From the NCBI RefSeq assembly GCF_001039355.2, contig NW_019775192.1, positions 179,230 to 239,229 on the forward strand: a stretch of 60,000 nucleotides of DNA. The letters are read 5' to 3'. Below, piece after piece: positions 33,123 through 46,084 of the stretch. This DNA comes from Lingula anatina. Taxonomy: Eukaryota; Brachiopoda; Lingulata; Lingulida; Lingulidae. Both the position numbers and the translations under genes were made by a program. The notes under the pieces are model-generated. The model did not search any database. It was not told where the DNA came from and worked only from the letters and a program-made list of their open reading frames with translations. Within the stretch, counting starts at the first letter, position 1; every line of letters begins with the position of its first letter.

Positions 33123-35223
33123 TTAGGCCTGCTGTTTTGAATGTGGCCTTAATGACTGTCCAGTCACTTAGCTCATTGTAACTTCCTCCACATTTCAGAA
33201 GGAATTCAATATATCAATAAAGGGTAAGTTTATTTGAGGGGATTTATCTTTTTGAAGATATTAATTAATCTGAAAAAACAAGTAGTTTTGCAAGATATGC
33301 AGACAAAGAAGTTAATACATTGGGATTTTTTCAAAGAAGATAGTATAACTTCAGTGATAATGATTATAATATGCCATGATGCAGGGTAACGAGGGCAATA
33401 ACACATATGCAGGGATTGCTGACAACCTAACATGAATAGATAATGTCTATGAGACCAAATGCAATCTGCTCTGCAATTTCAATTTATGACAAGCTCTGAT
33501 GTTTAATAAGTATGTGTGTGTGTGTATGTGTTTGTGTGTGTGTGAGTGCGTGCGTGCGTGCGTGCTCGCCCGAGCGTTTGTCAATCAACACTCCTCATTT
33601 GGTTTATCGTGCGCACTGAATTTGTTATAATGCACATAGATTAAATATGTGCGTCATGTTTCCATATGAACTTAACGTTCAAACAACATATCATTAGTGC
33701 AGCATGAGAATATCCAGAGTAGCAAACGCTAAAACAAACGCATCTGTTTTTTTTGTGAACAGATTTAAAAAATCGAGCCAGGGTAGGTCTAAGAACGAGA
33801 CGAGCACTGTCAGAACTTGAGAAGCAACGAGGCAAACTCTGATACAATTAGAGGGTTAATTACAAAGTAAAACATTTGAGGCGTCTCCCTACCTTTAGTC
33901 TGTGTGGGTTCTCGTTTGTAGTGCTACTTTTCAAAACTCTAATAACTTGACAAGGACCCAACGCAAAAATTATGCAGATGCAACACGAACTTCAACCTCG
34001 ACGTTCTATTTTGTTTGGGTTTTGTAATATTGACAATAGATGTCGTGCCAAGACAAGCCACAGCAAAATTGCTGTTCCGCCGGAACACTGCTCGGCGAGT
34101 ACCGACTAAAAAAGTTGCAATTAGCCTATTCCAATTTAAACAAGTTTGTTCTAATTTAGATACAGTGCCAACATAATTACCCCAAAGTAGTTTATTTGAA
34201 GAACACACAAGGTATTTTCAAACCATTTTATTGCTTCTGTATCTTAAAATGAGTTCCCTACTTCAGAATAAGGTTAAACATCTTTTATTTGTAAAATTCT
34301 ATCTGAAAAATGGTTCTTCAAGACAACTCACGATAAAAGAAACATTCTCTTACTGTATAGAACAGAAGCCTTGTGACCTAACAAATGCAAACAAATTTCA
34401 CAACCGTTGTGGAATTAAAAATCGTAACTTGCTTACAATGGTGCTGGAGAAATTAGGTCTATATTGTGTTGAAATAGTAAATTCAAAAGTATGTTACATG
34501 GCTCTTCTGGTAATATCATCGATTTTCATCAAAGAGGTACCTTTTAGGTCAGGAGGAATTTTCTTCAACTGCATGTAATAAAGCCAAAAAAGATAAAAAA
34601 TACCCAATGTAGAAATCAAAAATTTTGGAATATTATAAATAACTCTACTTTTTCTTATGATAGGCCTTGGTAAATCTATTATATATATATTTTTGAAAAT
34701 AAATGCAACATGTTACTTTAAATTCATGAGTCAGATCTCAAATTCTTATTCAAAAGCACAAAATGTATGCTATTACTAGGTGGGTACACTTGGCAAGCGA
34801 TAATAATATTCATAAAACTTTGTAAAAGCAAGCTCTATATGTAAAGTTCAGCATAAAAATTTAAATCACAATTACTCTGCTTTAAATCACAAGCATATCT
34901 CAGATATCTACATGAAGTATTACAAATAGTTCTTCGTATGCATCTATTTCTCTAACATACATGACATCTGCACATAAAAAATGTTTTGAACTGCTTGATA
35001 CATGTAAAAAATCAACATTTACCAAAAAGTGCAAGCTAGGTTTTCATAGACGTCCTTTTAATAATTAAGTACATTCTTGCATAATTGTATCATCATCAGC
35101 AATAACAGAGATAGGATGTCATGCTAGAGATCTCTCCTATAATGCTTAATTCACTGTCCTTAATACCCTTATGATTGGAAGCTGTGCTGGTAAAAAGACA
35201 TCTGATATGGTTCTTCTAAATGC

Positions 35224-38200
35224 TTAGTCTGAAAAAAAAAATAGGTCATTTCATAAATCTGTTGAATCTTGTACATGATAATATAAGCAAATCTTAAATG
35301 GATATGCCTTTTAATGAAAAAAAAACTTTAAGGTACAAAAAATATTATCCAATGAAATTATCAACTTGCACATTGCAAAAAGGAAATATTCTCACCCCAA
35401 GTGAAAATATTTTCATTCAGTTCATTTCCATGGAAGAAACAGATTCTTATAATTCTTGAACAGTAATTCTTGCCAAGTAGGTTAAACCACAAGATAATAT
35501 AACTTGGGGTAGTAGCTTAACAGAGAGGGTCCAGTATCACTTACCACATTTGGCCTCTCCCCTCTTGCGAGTGTTCCCTATTTCTCTGCCATGCTGGTCC
35601 ACACACCAACACTCCCCAGTACTGCCATGACACTGCTGTGCCTTGAAAAACCCATCTTCATCACACTGTGGCAGAAATCCACCTGACAGCATAACAAAGA
35701 TGGTTATATATCTATCATAAATTAAAGGGAAACTACAATAGACACAGAATCAAATCTGAATTTCTTGTACTGATCTTCAACTTGAGCTTTCTTCAAGTTT
35801 GTAAAATATGTTAGGTATAAATGATGCACAAATTAAATATACATACCCCTCGCAATCACATTTTCTTACTCCCCCCCCCCCCCCCCAAACACGCACTGTT
35901 ACATAATAAATAGAAATTTTCATTACAGAAAATGCTTTGTTTTTAGAGCACAAAATCATACCTGGCATCAACTGTGGTTGTCCTCCTAGAAGAGTGGCCG
36001 GAGTTTTCTTCAGTGCTTCAAAACAAGGTGGGACTAAAAGAAAACAATTACAAGAAAATAAGAATATGTTTTCACCTTATAAGTATCAGCTCCAATTCTA
36101 CATTAACAAAACTTTCTGCAATATCAATAAAAAACTGACAATGTTTTTTCAATAAAATAACTCATTTCGACTCGAAATCTTGGGGCATTTTTATAAAATG
36201 TATAGTCAACACTTGACACTCCTCCAAAGGACAAGGTTGTTAAAAGCATGGCTAAAAACAACAAAAACTGGCTAAAGAAAATTTGTATCATTAATTTGAC
36301 AGAAAGATTTCCAGACCTTAACTTGATGTTTTAAGTTAGGGTGTGAAAACTAAGGAATTTCACTTACCCACATGAGCAAAACAACAACACCATTCCTTGT
36401 CAGATAGTTTAGTGTCCTTGTTGGTGTCACATTTTTCCAGGAATGGCTTCATGCAATGTTCATAGCCATTGTTCTCTACATCATTCAGTTCAGCTGTGGT
36501 CAAGTAGGTGTCCTCATCCTTGTCCATCTTCTGGAACACGTACCCCACTGGACCAATGCAAGTGCAATCACCTGTGCAGACATAGTCAAGATCAACTTTA
36601 TTATTTATAAACACAATTTCAAGATAACATTAAAATACTTTCCATTTTGATGTATTTATTTTACCATATAAACTGTACAAGTGTTTACTATGTATGACTT
36701 ATTTTTTAATGTCTTTCACTAACATGTTATCTCACTCATTAATATATGAACACTTACGGATTTGCAATATACGAACATAGATAAGAATTGCTACAAATAT
36801 TACTTGAGACCACTGTCAATAAAAGTTATGATCAAAAAACATCTATAATTTAGCATTTAAACCTCCTCTTACCTTCTTGACCCAATTCCTTCTTGACACT
36901 CCTCTTGTGCCTCTTTCCTCCATTCTTGTGTTTCTTTCCACCTTTCTTGTGCTTCTTTTCCTTCTCTTTGTGTTTCTCGCTGTCTGGGTGATGGTCTCTG
37001 TAGTCTTGGTCTTGCTGGGCCTTAAACCAGTCCAACATTCTCTTTCCCATCACATCCATCTCCCTAGGGGTGCACTCGCCTTTTTGTCAGAAAAAATCAT
37101 GGCTCTCAATTATTCTTTTAACTTAATGTAACACTTGTGATGCTTGGTTAATTATTGCAATAATTAAATATTTTTTATATCTAACTTTCACTTTTAAAAC
37201 AATCTATGATTTCTCAAGCAAAAGATCACAGAAAAGGAGAGGTTATGTAAAGGTGAGTGAAAGTTCTAATCAGTGCCTGACAAGAAGTCAATAACATGGA
37301 ATGTTGTCATAATAACTATAATGAAGCACAAGCGCTTAAAACAACTTTTGCTACTTATGATATCAAAATGCTGCACTCTTCAAAAATTGTTTAATTACCG
37401 AGTAAAACTGGCTTCTCTTTTCCAGCCATCACTTCCTTAATGTGCTTGTGCTTGCCATGTTTGTTATGAGAGAGCTTCAAATGTTCCATGTGGGTTTCAA
37501 TGTGGACATTGGGTGCATCTTTTGACTTCACAACATCTAATGCCACCTGAACATGGTCCTTCTTGTCCTGAAATAATATATATCATAGAAGTGACACAAA
37601 GAAAAATACTAAAACTATTACATGGATGCTATAAATAAAATACATTTTCATGTACTTATATCTACTGTGTAACTGAATACAGTTGTGTTGACTTCAAAAT
37701 AACATCAGTTTTTGCCTAGTATTCTACCTACCTTAAAAACCTTCCTCATATGTTTTGCCTGCACTTCATTTTCTGGTTTCTGAATTAAAGTGATAATCAA
37801 ATGTAAATAACCTTTAATGATTTGAGGTGCAACTCGTTAGAAGATATTTTATTTAAGGCAATCATGTCAGTCAATATTTTACAAAAATGGACTCTTTTCA
37901 ATCAGTAATAAGAATATTATATATATATACTATCTTTTAAGCTGGCATACCAGTTCAAGCCATTCAAGCAAAAAAAAAAAAAACAAAAAAAAAACATACT
38001 CTTATGTCTTTAAGAATGTCTTCAATCTTGTTCTCCACCTCCAATTTGGTATGTTGAACAGCTCTCATACGGGAACTAAAATCAGTGAATAAAGAAAGTA
38101 AACTGCAATATTATGCAAACAAATGAACCATGTAAATAACTGACCTTTTCTTACATAAAAAAAACACCACTTATTTCAAACATACAAAAAACTTAACTGT

Positions 38201-41200
38201 TTTAACATTGCACCTAAGTTTTCAAAACCCGTAGTTATCATAGACACAGGCCACTATAAGCATTATGAAAGGTTTTTACACTAAACAAAGTCAACTGATC
38301 AGGTGTGTGGTGAAGGGGGTAGTGTTAACTTACATCCTTCGTAAATCCCTCTTTGCCACGCACATGACCTGCTTGGTGTCCTTGTTGAACAGGCATACAT
38401 GATGCTTCTTGCACTTGAGTCTCTTGCAAGCAGCACCTGTAAAGACGTCATCAGTTTAACTTACTGGCTGATCATTGAGCTAATACTCATCATGAAAAGG
38501 AGCAACCGGCATAGATGAGTGCAACTGTCCTCAGCCAGCCTACAGCTGTGCAATGTTGGCCATTATATTAAAGTTGTGCAACAGCACTCTACCTAAAAAA
38601 TGATGTACTTAACAATAGCTATTGAGATAACTCCATCTGCTTTACCTTAAGATTACACCTGTCATCCATAACAAGTCGGGTTCATAACACACCATGGTAA
38701 TGGCTCAATCATTTCAAACAGGAAAATTATGAATTTTAAAGATTCTGTATTTTTAAGTAATAAATTCTTACAATTAGAACATTCCTATTGAGTGGTATGT
38801 GGGTCCATGGTTTAAGCGGATAGAATGGCTAAGGGGCTTAGGCAGGTTGGCATGGACCCAACAGTTCTTGCTGATGAATGTGGGATCAAAAAGCAGACTA
38901 CCTATACCAAAATGCTACATATAAATGTATTAAATTATGTATCTAAAATAGTGATAATTTTTCCTGGTTGAAATGACTGAGCCATTACCATGACAAGCTT
39001 TTGCATGTACATTTCTTCCTGGTAGTAACATACAGGTAGCCATCTCACAAAAATTCCTCTCTCTTTAATTAATGATAACAATATCCGATTGCTTGGTTCA
39101 GAGGCACAAATTCTACAGCCAGTTTCAAGTTTGAATGATCTATAGATATGGCCCTGCAGTCAAATCTTGACTGCAAGACACAATTCAAAACGTGCAATTC
39201 CTTTTCCCATTAGTTCTTGGTTGTGTCAAAGACCTGAGCAGGAAATACATTTGACTGTCTGGCAGTTACATTCTATACCTATATTCTTCTTGAAAGAAAG
39301 GGAAAGGCTACTACTGTTTAAAAGTGAAGGGAAAATATTAAATTCAAATTGAAATACTTTATAGTCAACATCGTTCATATTACATAAAGCAGATACATTA
39401 GCCTTAATATGAATCTTGTAGAGCATGACAAACTTCATAGAGTGCTTTTTCCACGAAATGAACAGATAACAAAAGAAACCTCCAAAGTGTAAAAGACCTA
39501 TACAAAAATGGATGATTGCTGATCTATTGATACTTGTTTGCTGAAAGAAATTTTCCCCAAAGGTATTTAGACTGAATAAACAGTGATAACTCAAATCCAT
39601 GAGCTTCGATGCTCAGGTAACCACTTTGTTTTCTTTTTTCCTTTTCAAACAGCACCAGACAATTTCCACAAAATACAATCATCAAACCATTCTGCACGTT
39701 ACATACAGTTTGAAAGTGGGTGGGTAAACTCATTTCAGGAGACACATTCATCACAATCCTACCGCAGTCATCACAAAGCCACCAGACTTCTACTGATACT
39801 ATCTTATAACATTCCTCAGGTGACAATCTTTCTTCTAGAAATGACTTAACTTGGATCTGATGTATTTCAGGTTTTTTTTTAATTCATCTCTCTTTATCTG
39901 ACAACTGAAATATGATAGTTGTTTTAACATCTAGAGACAAACAGTTTTTTTTTTCACCATCCAGAGCTACAAGATATCACTGTGCACACAGTGTAGGACT
40001 GTCATCAAGTAAGTACTGAAATAACTTTGCTGTTATAAAACCATTCTCTATTCTTAAGAAGAATGAAGTTTACAAAGACCCAAGACACAGGCTGGTTCCC
40101 CCAGCCAAGTGCAGGGGTGAAATAAAAGATAAAAAGGGCACAACAGTTAAGACCAAAGAATTTGTCATACACAAACTTTGTGTGATGCTCCCTTGAAACG
40201 GAAAGTATTCTCATCAGCTATCTCACCTCAAAACCATTATCTGAATGATGCTACACAATGTATTCATTCAAATCTTTACCTTTTTTTATTTTCTTTGGCC
40301 ATTGTCACACCAGTTTAAAATGGCAACATGAAAACCTAATTAATGGCACCTTTCTGAAAATTGGGAACTTTCTTTGTTACACATACACTCTTACTTCTTG
40401 TAAATAAAATACATTCTTTTTCTGGTAGATTATGTTAACTACAGGTCTGGTGATTTCAGGTGACATTTTACATATAGAAAACAATCCTATTAAAGCTGTA
40501 TTTTATTAGGTGTTGGTGCATATTTGTTTGAATTAAGCAGTTGCGAACACTCCGATATAAAAAGTTTTCTGTATTTATTTTGATTCTAGTGCTTAAGCAA
40601 AACATGTGCACATAATCTTGTGAATGATCCAGTTGTGACCTTGTTTACCTTTCCACTAACCTCTGGCTCCACGCATAGCATAAAAAGCAACAAATCAAGC
40701 TGACAGTTAGATAAGGCAAATCTCTTTACTCAACATGACTACACTGTGATCCCAAACCTGATCAAATTTATTAATAGTACATAGTTTAATGCATGCCACA
40801 CTCAACATATATCAGAAAACCTTTATGACATCTAACATGTTCAGCAAATGTATAAAAGCACACAAGAGACTGAAGAATTCCCCCAAGCTTTGCAAATTTA
40901 ACACAAAAGTAAAAAAATGCAGGCTTATACGGGGAGGGGTGTCATCAAAACATATTACAAAGTATCCTGGCTCTCTTGGCCTTAAAATTAGTCCACTGCC
41001 TGATAATTTCAACTGCAGCATGTCTATCAAAGATTTATCAGTATTAAATATTCTTTTTCTCTGATTCTAGTTGACTAACAATATCTATGTGGTCTAAGGG
41101 CCTTGGAACACAGAATTCAGTCAACGTTAAGATGTACTTACTGGACCCAGATGTGTCATAGTTAGTCATTTTCTTCCATTCTTCTTTGTAAACGCTGTCC

Positions 41201-41679
41201 CTGCTCTCCTTCTAAAAAATCAACCCAAACATCATTAAAACATAAAAACTGTCCCAGGAAACATCAAGTCAAAACTGTGATATTACATAATTCAAATCTC
41301 TTTACTAAATTTTCTTTAGTGGGTTAAAAATCTGAGCTAGATATTCTTAACGTTAAAGTACCGACGAAGGTTCCACTGCTTATTCCATCACTAAATCAAT
41401 TGCTAGCTGCTATTTAAACTTTGGTGTATTAATAATTTAAATAAATTCGCAATCAAAGTAAAATAGTACCACTGGCTTGTGTCCATCAAGCCCTCTACCG
41501 TGTCCTTTGTGGGGATGCTTATGCTTCTTGCCGTGGTGTCCACGAAAAAGCTCGCCATCTTGTTTCTCGTCGAAGACCACTCGGGATTTGTCCTGCGATT
41601 TGTGCTTGTGGTTCTTCGCACTCGCCAGCGACAGTACGAAGAGAAGTCCGAGGACTGCTAAAAAATATGAGGCCCGCAT
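35224..41679 (-). CDS. Testican/SPOCK-like secreted Ca-binding protein
   Basis: Eleven exons: 41679-41473, 41211-41142, 38436-38334, 38075-38000, 37779-37732, 37567-37399, 37079-36873, 36571-36368, 36033-35962, 35682-35545, 35228-35224 (stop TAA). All junctions are GT-AG and in phase, total 1,299 nt, 432 residues. Order: signal peptide (1-22, [18 protein letters not shown]), His/Lys-rich stretch, follistatin-like piece [16 protein letters not shown] with CVAKRDLRR (about 93-128), Lys/His-rich helix region (about 129-225), SPARC-type EC domain with two EF-hands (about 226-361), thyroglobulin type-1 domain (about 362-431). The last codon before stop is in a tiny terminal exon. The Kazal domain usual after the follistatin piece in testicans is absent, as is the acidic C-terminal tail. 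An extracellular matrix role is inferred from the family. Confidence 0.9.
35545..36033 (-). CDS. Thyroglobulin type-1 domain exons of testican-like gene
   Basis: Exons 36033-35962 and 35682-35545. Motifs [29 protein letters not shown] and [17 protein letters not shown], ending GEAKC, give the QC...CWCV core and the Cys pattern of thyroglobulin type-1 modules. The QCHGSTG-CWCVD phrase is particularly close to vertebrate testicans. In some family members this domain inhibits cysteine proteases; nothing here proves that. Confidence 0.92.
36368..37079 (-). CDS. SPARC-type EC domain with two EF-hands
   Basis: Exons 37079-36873 ([20 protein letters not shown], helix A, then a very basic run with repeated GGKKHK/GGKRHK) and 36571-36368 ([17 protein letters not shown]-hand 1 loop [15 protein letters not shown]-hand 2 loop [20 protein letters not shown]). 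Both loops keep acidic residues at positions 1, 3/5 and 12, so both should bind calcium. The roughly 30-residue Lys/His-rich insertion between helix A and the EF-hands is unusual for the family. Confidence 0.92.
38693..38992. mobile_element. Palindromic MITE F, in testican intron
   Basis: Ends catggtaatggctcaatcat and atgactgagccattaccatg are inverted copies extending about 40 bp. A second nested palindrome (gggtccatg / catggaccc, 38811-38868) lies inside, so the element may be two foldbacks or a composite. No coding capacity. Confidence 0.65.
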
Positions 41680-42466
41680 CTGAGAGCCGTCACGGTAGAC
41701 CTTCGTTGTTTTCTAAAGTTTTAACTGATCGCGTACAAGAAAACAAAAAACTCGGGCTATCTATCGCACTGAACAGTGAGTCAACTATAGACTATGGGTA
41801 TTCTTAAATCAGAGGGGTGGAAAAGTTATGCTTCACTGAACTATTTTAAATTTCAACATGCCAACATATATGCACTCAAAACTGTTTTCAATCAGGATAC
41901 ACTTTTAAGAAAACGTCACTTTTTAAAGACATATAATAATATTTGGAGACCAAATTTAATACAAGTTATATTTATTACATCCTGTTTTACCTATTGAAGT
42001 AGACTCTTCGTATGGCACATTCATGTGAAACCGAGACCCGTCTCAACTAATGCAATCCAATTTTGACGGGAGGTCAACTTTTTCTTGTTTTTTTTTGGGG
42101 GGGGGGGTGGTGTCAGTGTTGAATGCTCGATTTTTGTAGCTATTTCCTCTCCATTTTAATACACTGGTGCATCCACGAATATCAAAAGAGTAACTGTGAT
42201 ATTTACACGGCACGAAAGGGAGACAGAGCAATAAAACACAATGTTGTGCAGTGGCGGATTTAGAGGGGGGGATCAGGGGGTCCTGACCCCCCTTCGGTTT
42301 CTGAAAAATATATCACACCAATATTCCCCTCTTGAAATTAGAATTTTAGCTAGCTGAGTCATAGTTCTAAACAATACCAAAATCACCGTTTGCCCTCCAA
42401 AACACCAAAAAATTTTGGGGACCTTTGAGCATGGTCGGCTTCGTATCCGAGGCTTGGCGTTCTAAA

Positions 42467-42508
42467 CCCCCCCCCCCCCCCCACACCACACACACACACA
42501 CACACACT
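42467..42508. repeat. C16 homopolymer plus (CA)n
   Basis: Sixteen C in a row directly followed by CA repeats; a tract prone to slippage and sequencing error. Confidence 0.95.
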
Positions 42509-42825
42509 TCAAATAATCCTCGATCCTCCCTTGTTGTGAATTGTAATATGGGAAAATCGTCTCGGGTTTGGGGAAAATTTTTCCAAAAGGAAAACAAGAA
42601 ACCTGAGCTGTATGCCGATATTCAGATAAATAAAATGGGCAATATATTCTCGTCTTCTTGACAATTTAAAGGGTATGCCAATTATCGGGTTTTTTCCTTA
42701 ACTGGATTTGGGCAACGTCAAATTTGGCTTCATGTTGGGAACTAAATCACTCAAATTCAACCACAACTGACAATAAAATCTACAATCACCAAAATCTAGA
42801 GAATGAAATAGCCTACAAAATAAAA

Positions 42826-43065
42826 TCAGAGTTTTGGGAGGAGTTCTGCAAAGAGGAAATATTAAAAAGCACTATGAGCCTAAACCATACTTAAAAATTA
42901 ATATCCCACTACCCACAAAAAAGCTTTTGGCAAAAATGCGAATCAGTAATTACGACCTAGAGATTGAAAGAGGGCGATACACAAATCCCAAGACAAATGT
43001 CAGATCGAAAATGTCCCCACTGTTACCGGGTGGAAGATGAGATACATTTTTTCTTGAATGTAACA
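42826..43065 (+). pseudogene. Non-LTR retrotransposon ORF2 C-terminal remnant
   Basis: Reading in shifting frames, the sequence gives FWEEFCKEEILK, then KKLLAKMRISNYDLEIERGR, then RKCPHCYRVEDEIHFFL. The order (hydrophobic-rich R-S-N-xx-L-x-IE-x-GR, then CPxC, then DEIHF) is that found after the reverse transcriptase in many LINE-type elements and related mobile elements. At least one stop and two frameshifts break it, so it is a dead fragment. Only about 80 residues remain; no RT core was seen nearby. Confidence 0.6.
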
Positions 43066-43324
43066 ATCATGATCGAAGTTGAAAGAAAATTACTCTTTGA
43101 GTCTATACCAGATGTAAACTTGCAGACACCTTGAGACCATCCTAAATCCACCCTCTGCCCAGGATACGACTGCCGTGGCGAAATTTATAAGTAGGCCTAA
43201 TGTAATGATAAAACGCAAATAATAGGAAACAAATAGACAAAGGATCTCACTCATTTTACTCGTATCTCTTTATAATGTAGGCCTATACTGTATAACACTA
43301 TTTTTAACATTTCATTACTATTAT

Positions 43325-43339
43325 CACACACACACACAT

Positions 43340-43383
<44 letters not shown>

Positions 43384-43392
43384 GCCTATACA

Positions 43393-43471
<79 letters not shown>
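43325..43471. repeat. Compound (CA)n-(TA)n microsatellite
   Basis: About 55 bp CA followed, after taggcctataca, by about 78 bp of TA. Confidence 0.95.
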
Positions 43472-43476
<5 letters not shown>

Positions 43477-46048
43477 CAGAGAGCCTTTAAATGTAAAATT
43501 ATTTCTGTGCTCAGTAAAATTATTATTATTATTATTTACTCAAGAATTCTAGCGAATTATTTTTCTACAAACCGAAGACTGCAGACCCATCTGAGAGATT
43601 GTTTCTTCTTTGTGGAAATATGACATGCACGAAGACATACATCTAATGCTTTCAACAGAACCAGTGTGGAAGGTATGAAAATGTGGTCCCAGAATAACCT
43701 GACAAATAGCTATACGAACTTTTGACCGACAGCAAAAAATTGTAGACAAGCGTCTAAAATTGATTCTCTCGGTTATGTACACTCTGGGGCGTGCTAAGGG
43801 GTGTTTTTTGAGTTAGGAGACTCGTGTGGCACGTGCTTGTGTGTTTTTGTCACGTGCTAATCGAGTTATTAAATTGGCCTCTCCGGTGGCGAAAAAACAG
43901 ATATTACACAAGAACAAAACCTGCAGTAGGCTCTAAGCTGCCCTAGCGGCCTTTTCTACGATTTTTAAAGGTAGGTAACTCTTTCATCTAGAAGTGATGT
44001 GAGTGTCTTATGTAAAATTTTTATTTGTTCTTAGAGTTAATAAAAATAAATTTGTTAGATTTCATTTGGACTAGTTATGCCTAAAGAATGTAAATTGCAA
44101 GAGTGTGTGACGGAGAAAATAAATACAAGAGGTTAATTGACAGGTGCACCGCTATAAAACGTCAGGGACCTTGACGTCAAATGTTAGATCTTATGCATTA
44201 TTTAAACAAGCGTGTCTTCGTTCGTACTTTAGTACGTTTTAAACTGTTGTATCAGTGATGGGAAGGAGTCCCTGAGGAGTAGGTCTATTTTATGTCATTC
44301 TGTGAATCACAACGCCCCTTTTCCAGTTTTCTCCATAGCAGTAAACTATACACCCCAGTGTTTATGCCAGTTATTAAAAAGTGATTTGGTGACTGTGGAC
44401 TAGGATCTTTTTAAGAAATGCACGATATGTACCTTACCTGTTTTGATAATCAGTAATCCAATCTGTCAGTTATTACATCGCCTCGGTTATGCTTGTCAAT
44501 AAGCATATATTTCTTGTATGAATCAGATAAGTACTACACCTCTTAAGCTTTAGATGTGGCGGTTGGCGGTAAAATCAGGGTGGTCTTCGAAAGAATATCC
44601 TTTAATTGTTTCCTATTTACCTGACCCACCTTTACTGTAAACACACGAGTGCACATTGGATTTCCCTATAAAGCATACGGTATCCACACATGAAACGTTA
44701 TTAATTTTGAAAGATAAAGCAATGGATGTAATGGTCAGTAAGATCCCATAATCGCCTAAGAAAATGAAGGAAGTGTAACAGAAAAAAAATGATTGACGAG
44801 TTTCCTTTCCAATTATAAAAATTTGTTTCTTTTATTTTGATAGCGTTTTTTTTTTAAATGGACACAAAATAGTTTTATTGTGCACTTTTGTTCATTTTGG
44901 CACTGTTCAAAAGATTATCGCAGATTGTACATGCCAGTGGTATACCAGTCTTGCTCTGTTGTCATTCTAAAGCGATTGTGCGCAAATACATGAACCCCAT
45001 TCTGGTGACTTTAAACAAAAAGACATTGCTATTAAAATCTTTTCCCCAAAACAAACGTGAAGTTTCATTAAATGAGTTTCTACCTCAGACGAAAAACTTG
45101 TGTTAAACATTTTTCATTTCGAAACGGGCGGAACTTTCTTCTGCAAAATGCTCAAAGGCAGTCTCAAATTACTATGTAAAAACTTTCTGGCACTATTTTC
45201 AACACAGAATCCTGTCACTGCCTTAATACCCTACAAGCTTATTTTGTCTTATGTTGTGAATCTACAAGTACTATGGGCGTGTTAACTCGAAAAGAGCCAT
45301 AGGTAAAATGTGAGCACTTCAGCACTGGGCCTCCACATGTAAGTGTAATAGCCTGTTTGTTTTAAAAAACTTAACACATTACGCAGAGTCAAGTCATGTG
45401 CGTGAATCAGACGGTTTTTCTTTAACTGAATGCTGACGCTAGTCGTGTAAGAGAGCAGGTTTCGTTGCTCCTGTTATTCAGTGTTAAACAACTCTTTCAC
45501 CTGTGCTGCCACTCTACCCTTTGTCAGTGATGGTTTTTTTAAAACTAACTCAGTGTTCCGAACGTTGACAGGAGTGAACATGGACTAACCATCTACTGAA
45601 AACTTCACCAGAAGGGTTGTTTCGGTCCATTAAGTTCACATGGAACTTTAATCCAATCAGTTAAAAAGAAAAAGGGAAAGAACGCTTCTAGGTTCAAATT
45701 TGCTGAAAGGCGGAGGCTTTTTAGAGGGAAAGCAAAGAAAAAAAGTAAACCGAAGCCTAATTACATAAAGGCAACATGGTAAAACAACAATTGTAATTTT
45801 AACACGAGTCAAATCGTTTATTCGTCGCCTAAAGTCTACAGACAAAGAAAGGTCTTTAATTCGGTCCATACTTTTTTCAATTACTTTCTCTTTTCATTGT
45901 CTTGTTTGAAATTTTTCATGAAGTCTTTAATACGACGACCATAATTTCATAAAATAGCGACTAGACAGGTCATTTAAATTTTGAAAGAAAAAGCAGTCAA
46001 AGTTTTTGACCTAAAAGGGAGTGACATAACATCACAAGAGTAACAAAA

Positions 46049-46084
46049 TGTGTGTGTATGAGAGAGAGAGAGAGAGAGAGAGAA
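46049..46084. repeat. (GT)n(GA)n microsatellite
   Basis: Short GT run followed by about 24 bp of GA. Confidence 0.9.

Larger units (their letters stand above)
28794..35223. other. Intergenic, repeats only
   Basis: About 6.4 kb between the SOCS-box gene and the testican 3' end. No ORF here looks like a protein domain. It should contain the SOCS-box promoter and 5' non-coding exon(s). Repeats in it are listed separately. Confidence 0.5.

Noticed and set aside
36877-37131. Plus-strand ORF rich in Leu/Val/Phe that looks like a membrane protein
   Set aside because: It is the antisense of the Lys-rich testican exon 37079-36873; AAG/AAA codons read backwards give CTT/TTT.
41477-41683. Plus-strand ORFs over the testican first exon
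   Set aside because: Antisense shadows of the signal peptide exon, whose frame, donor and downstream phases are consistent.
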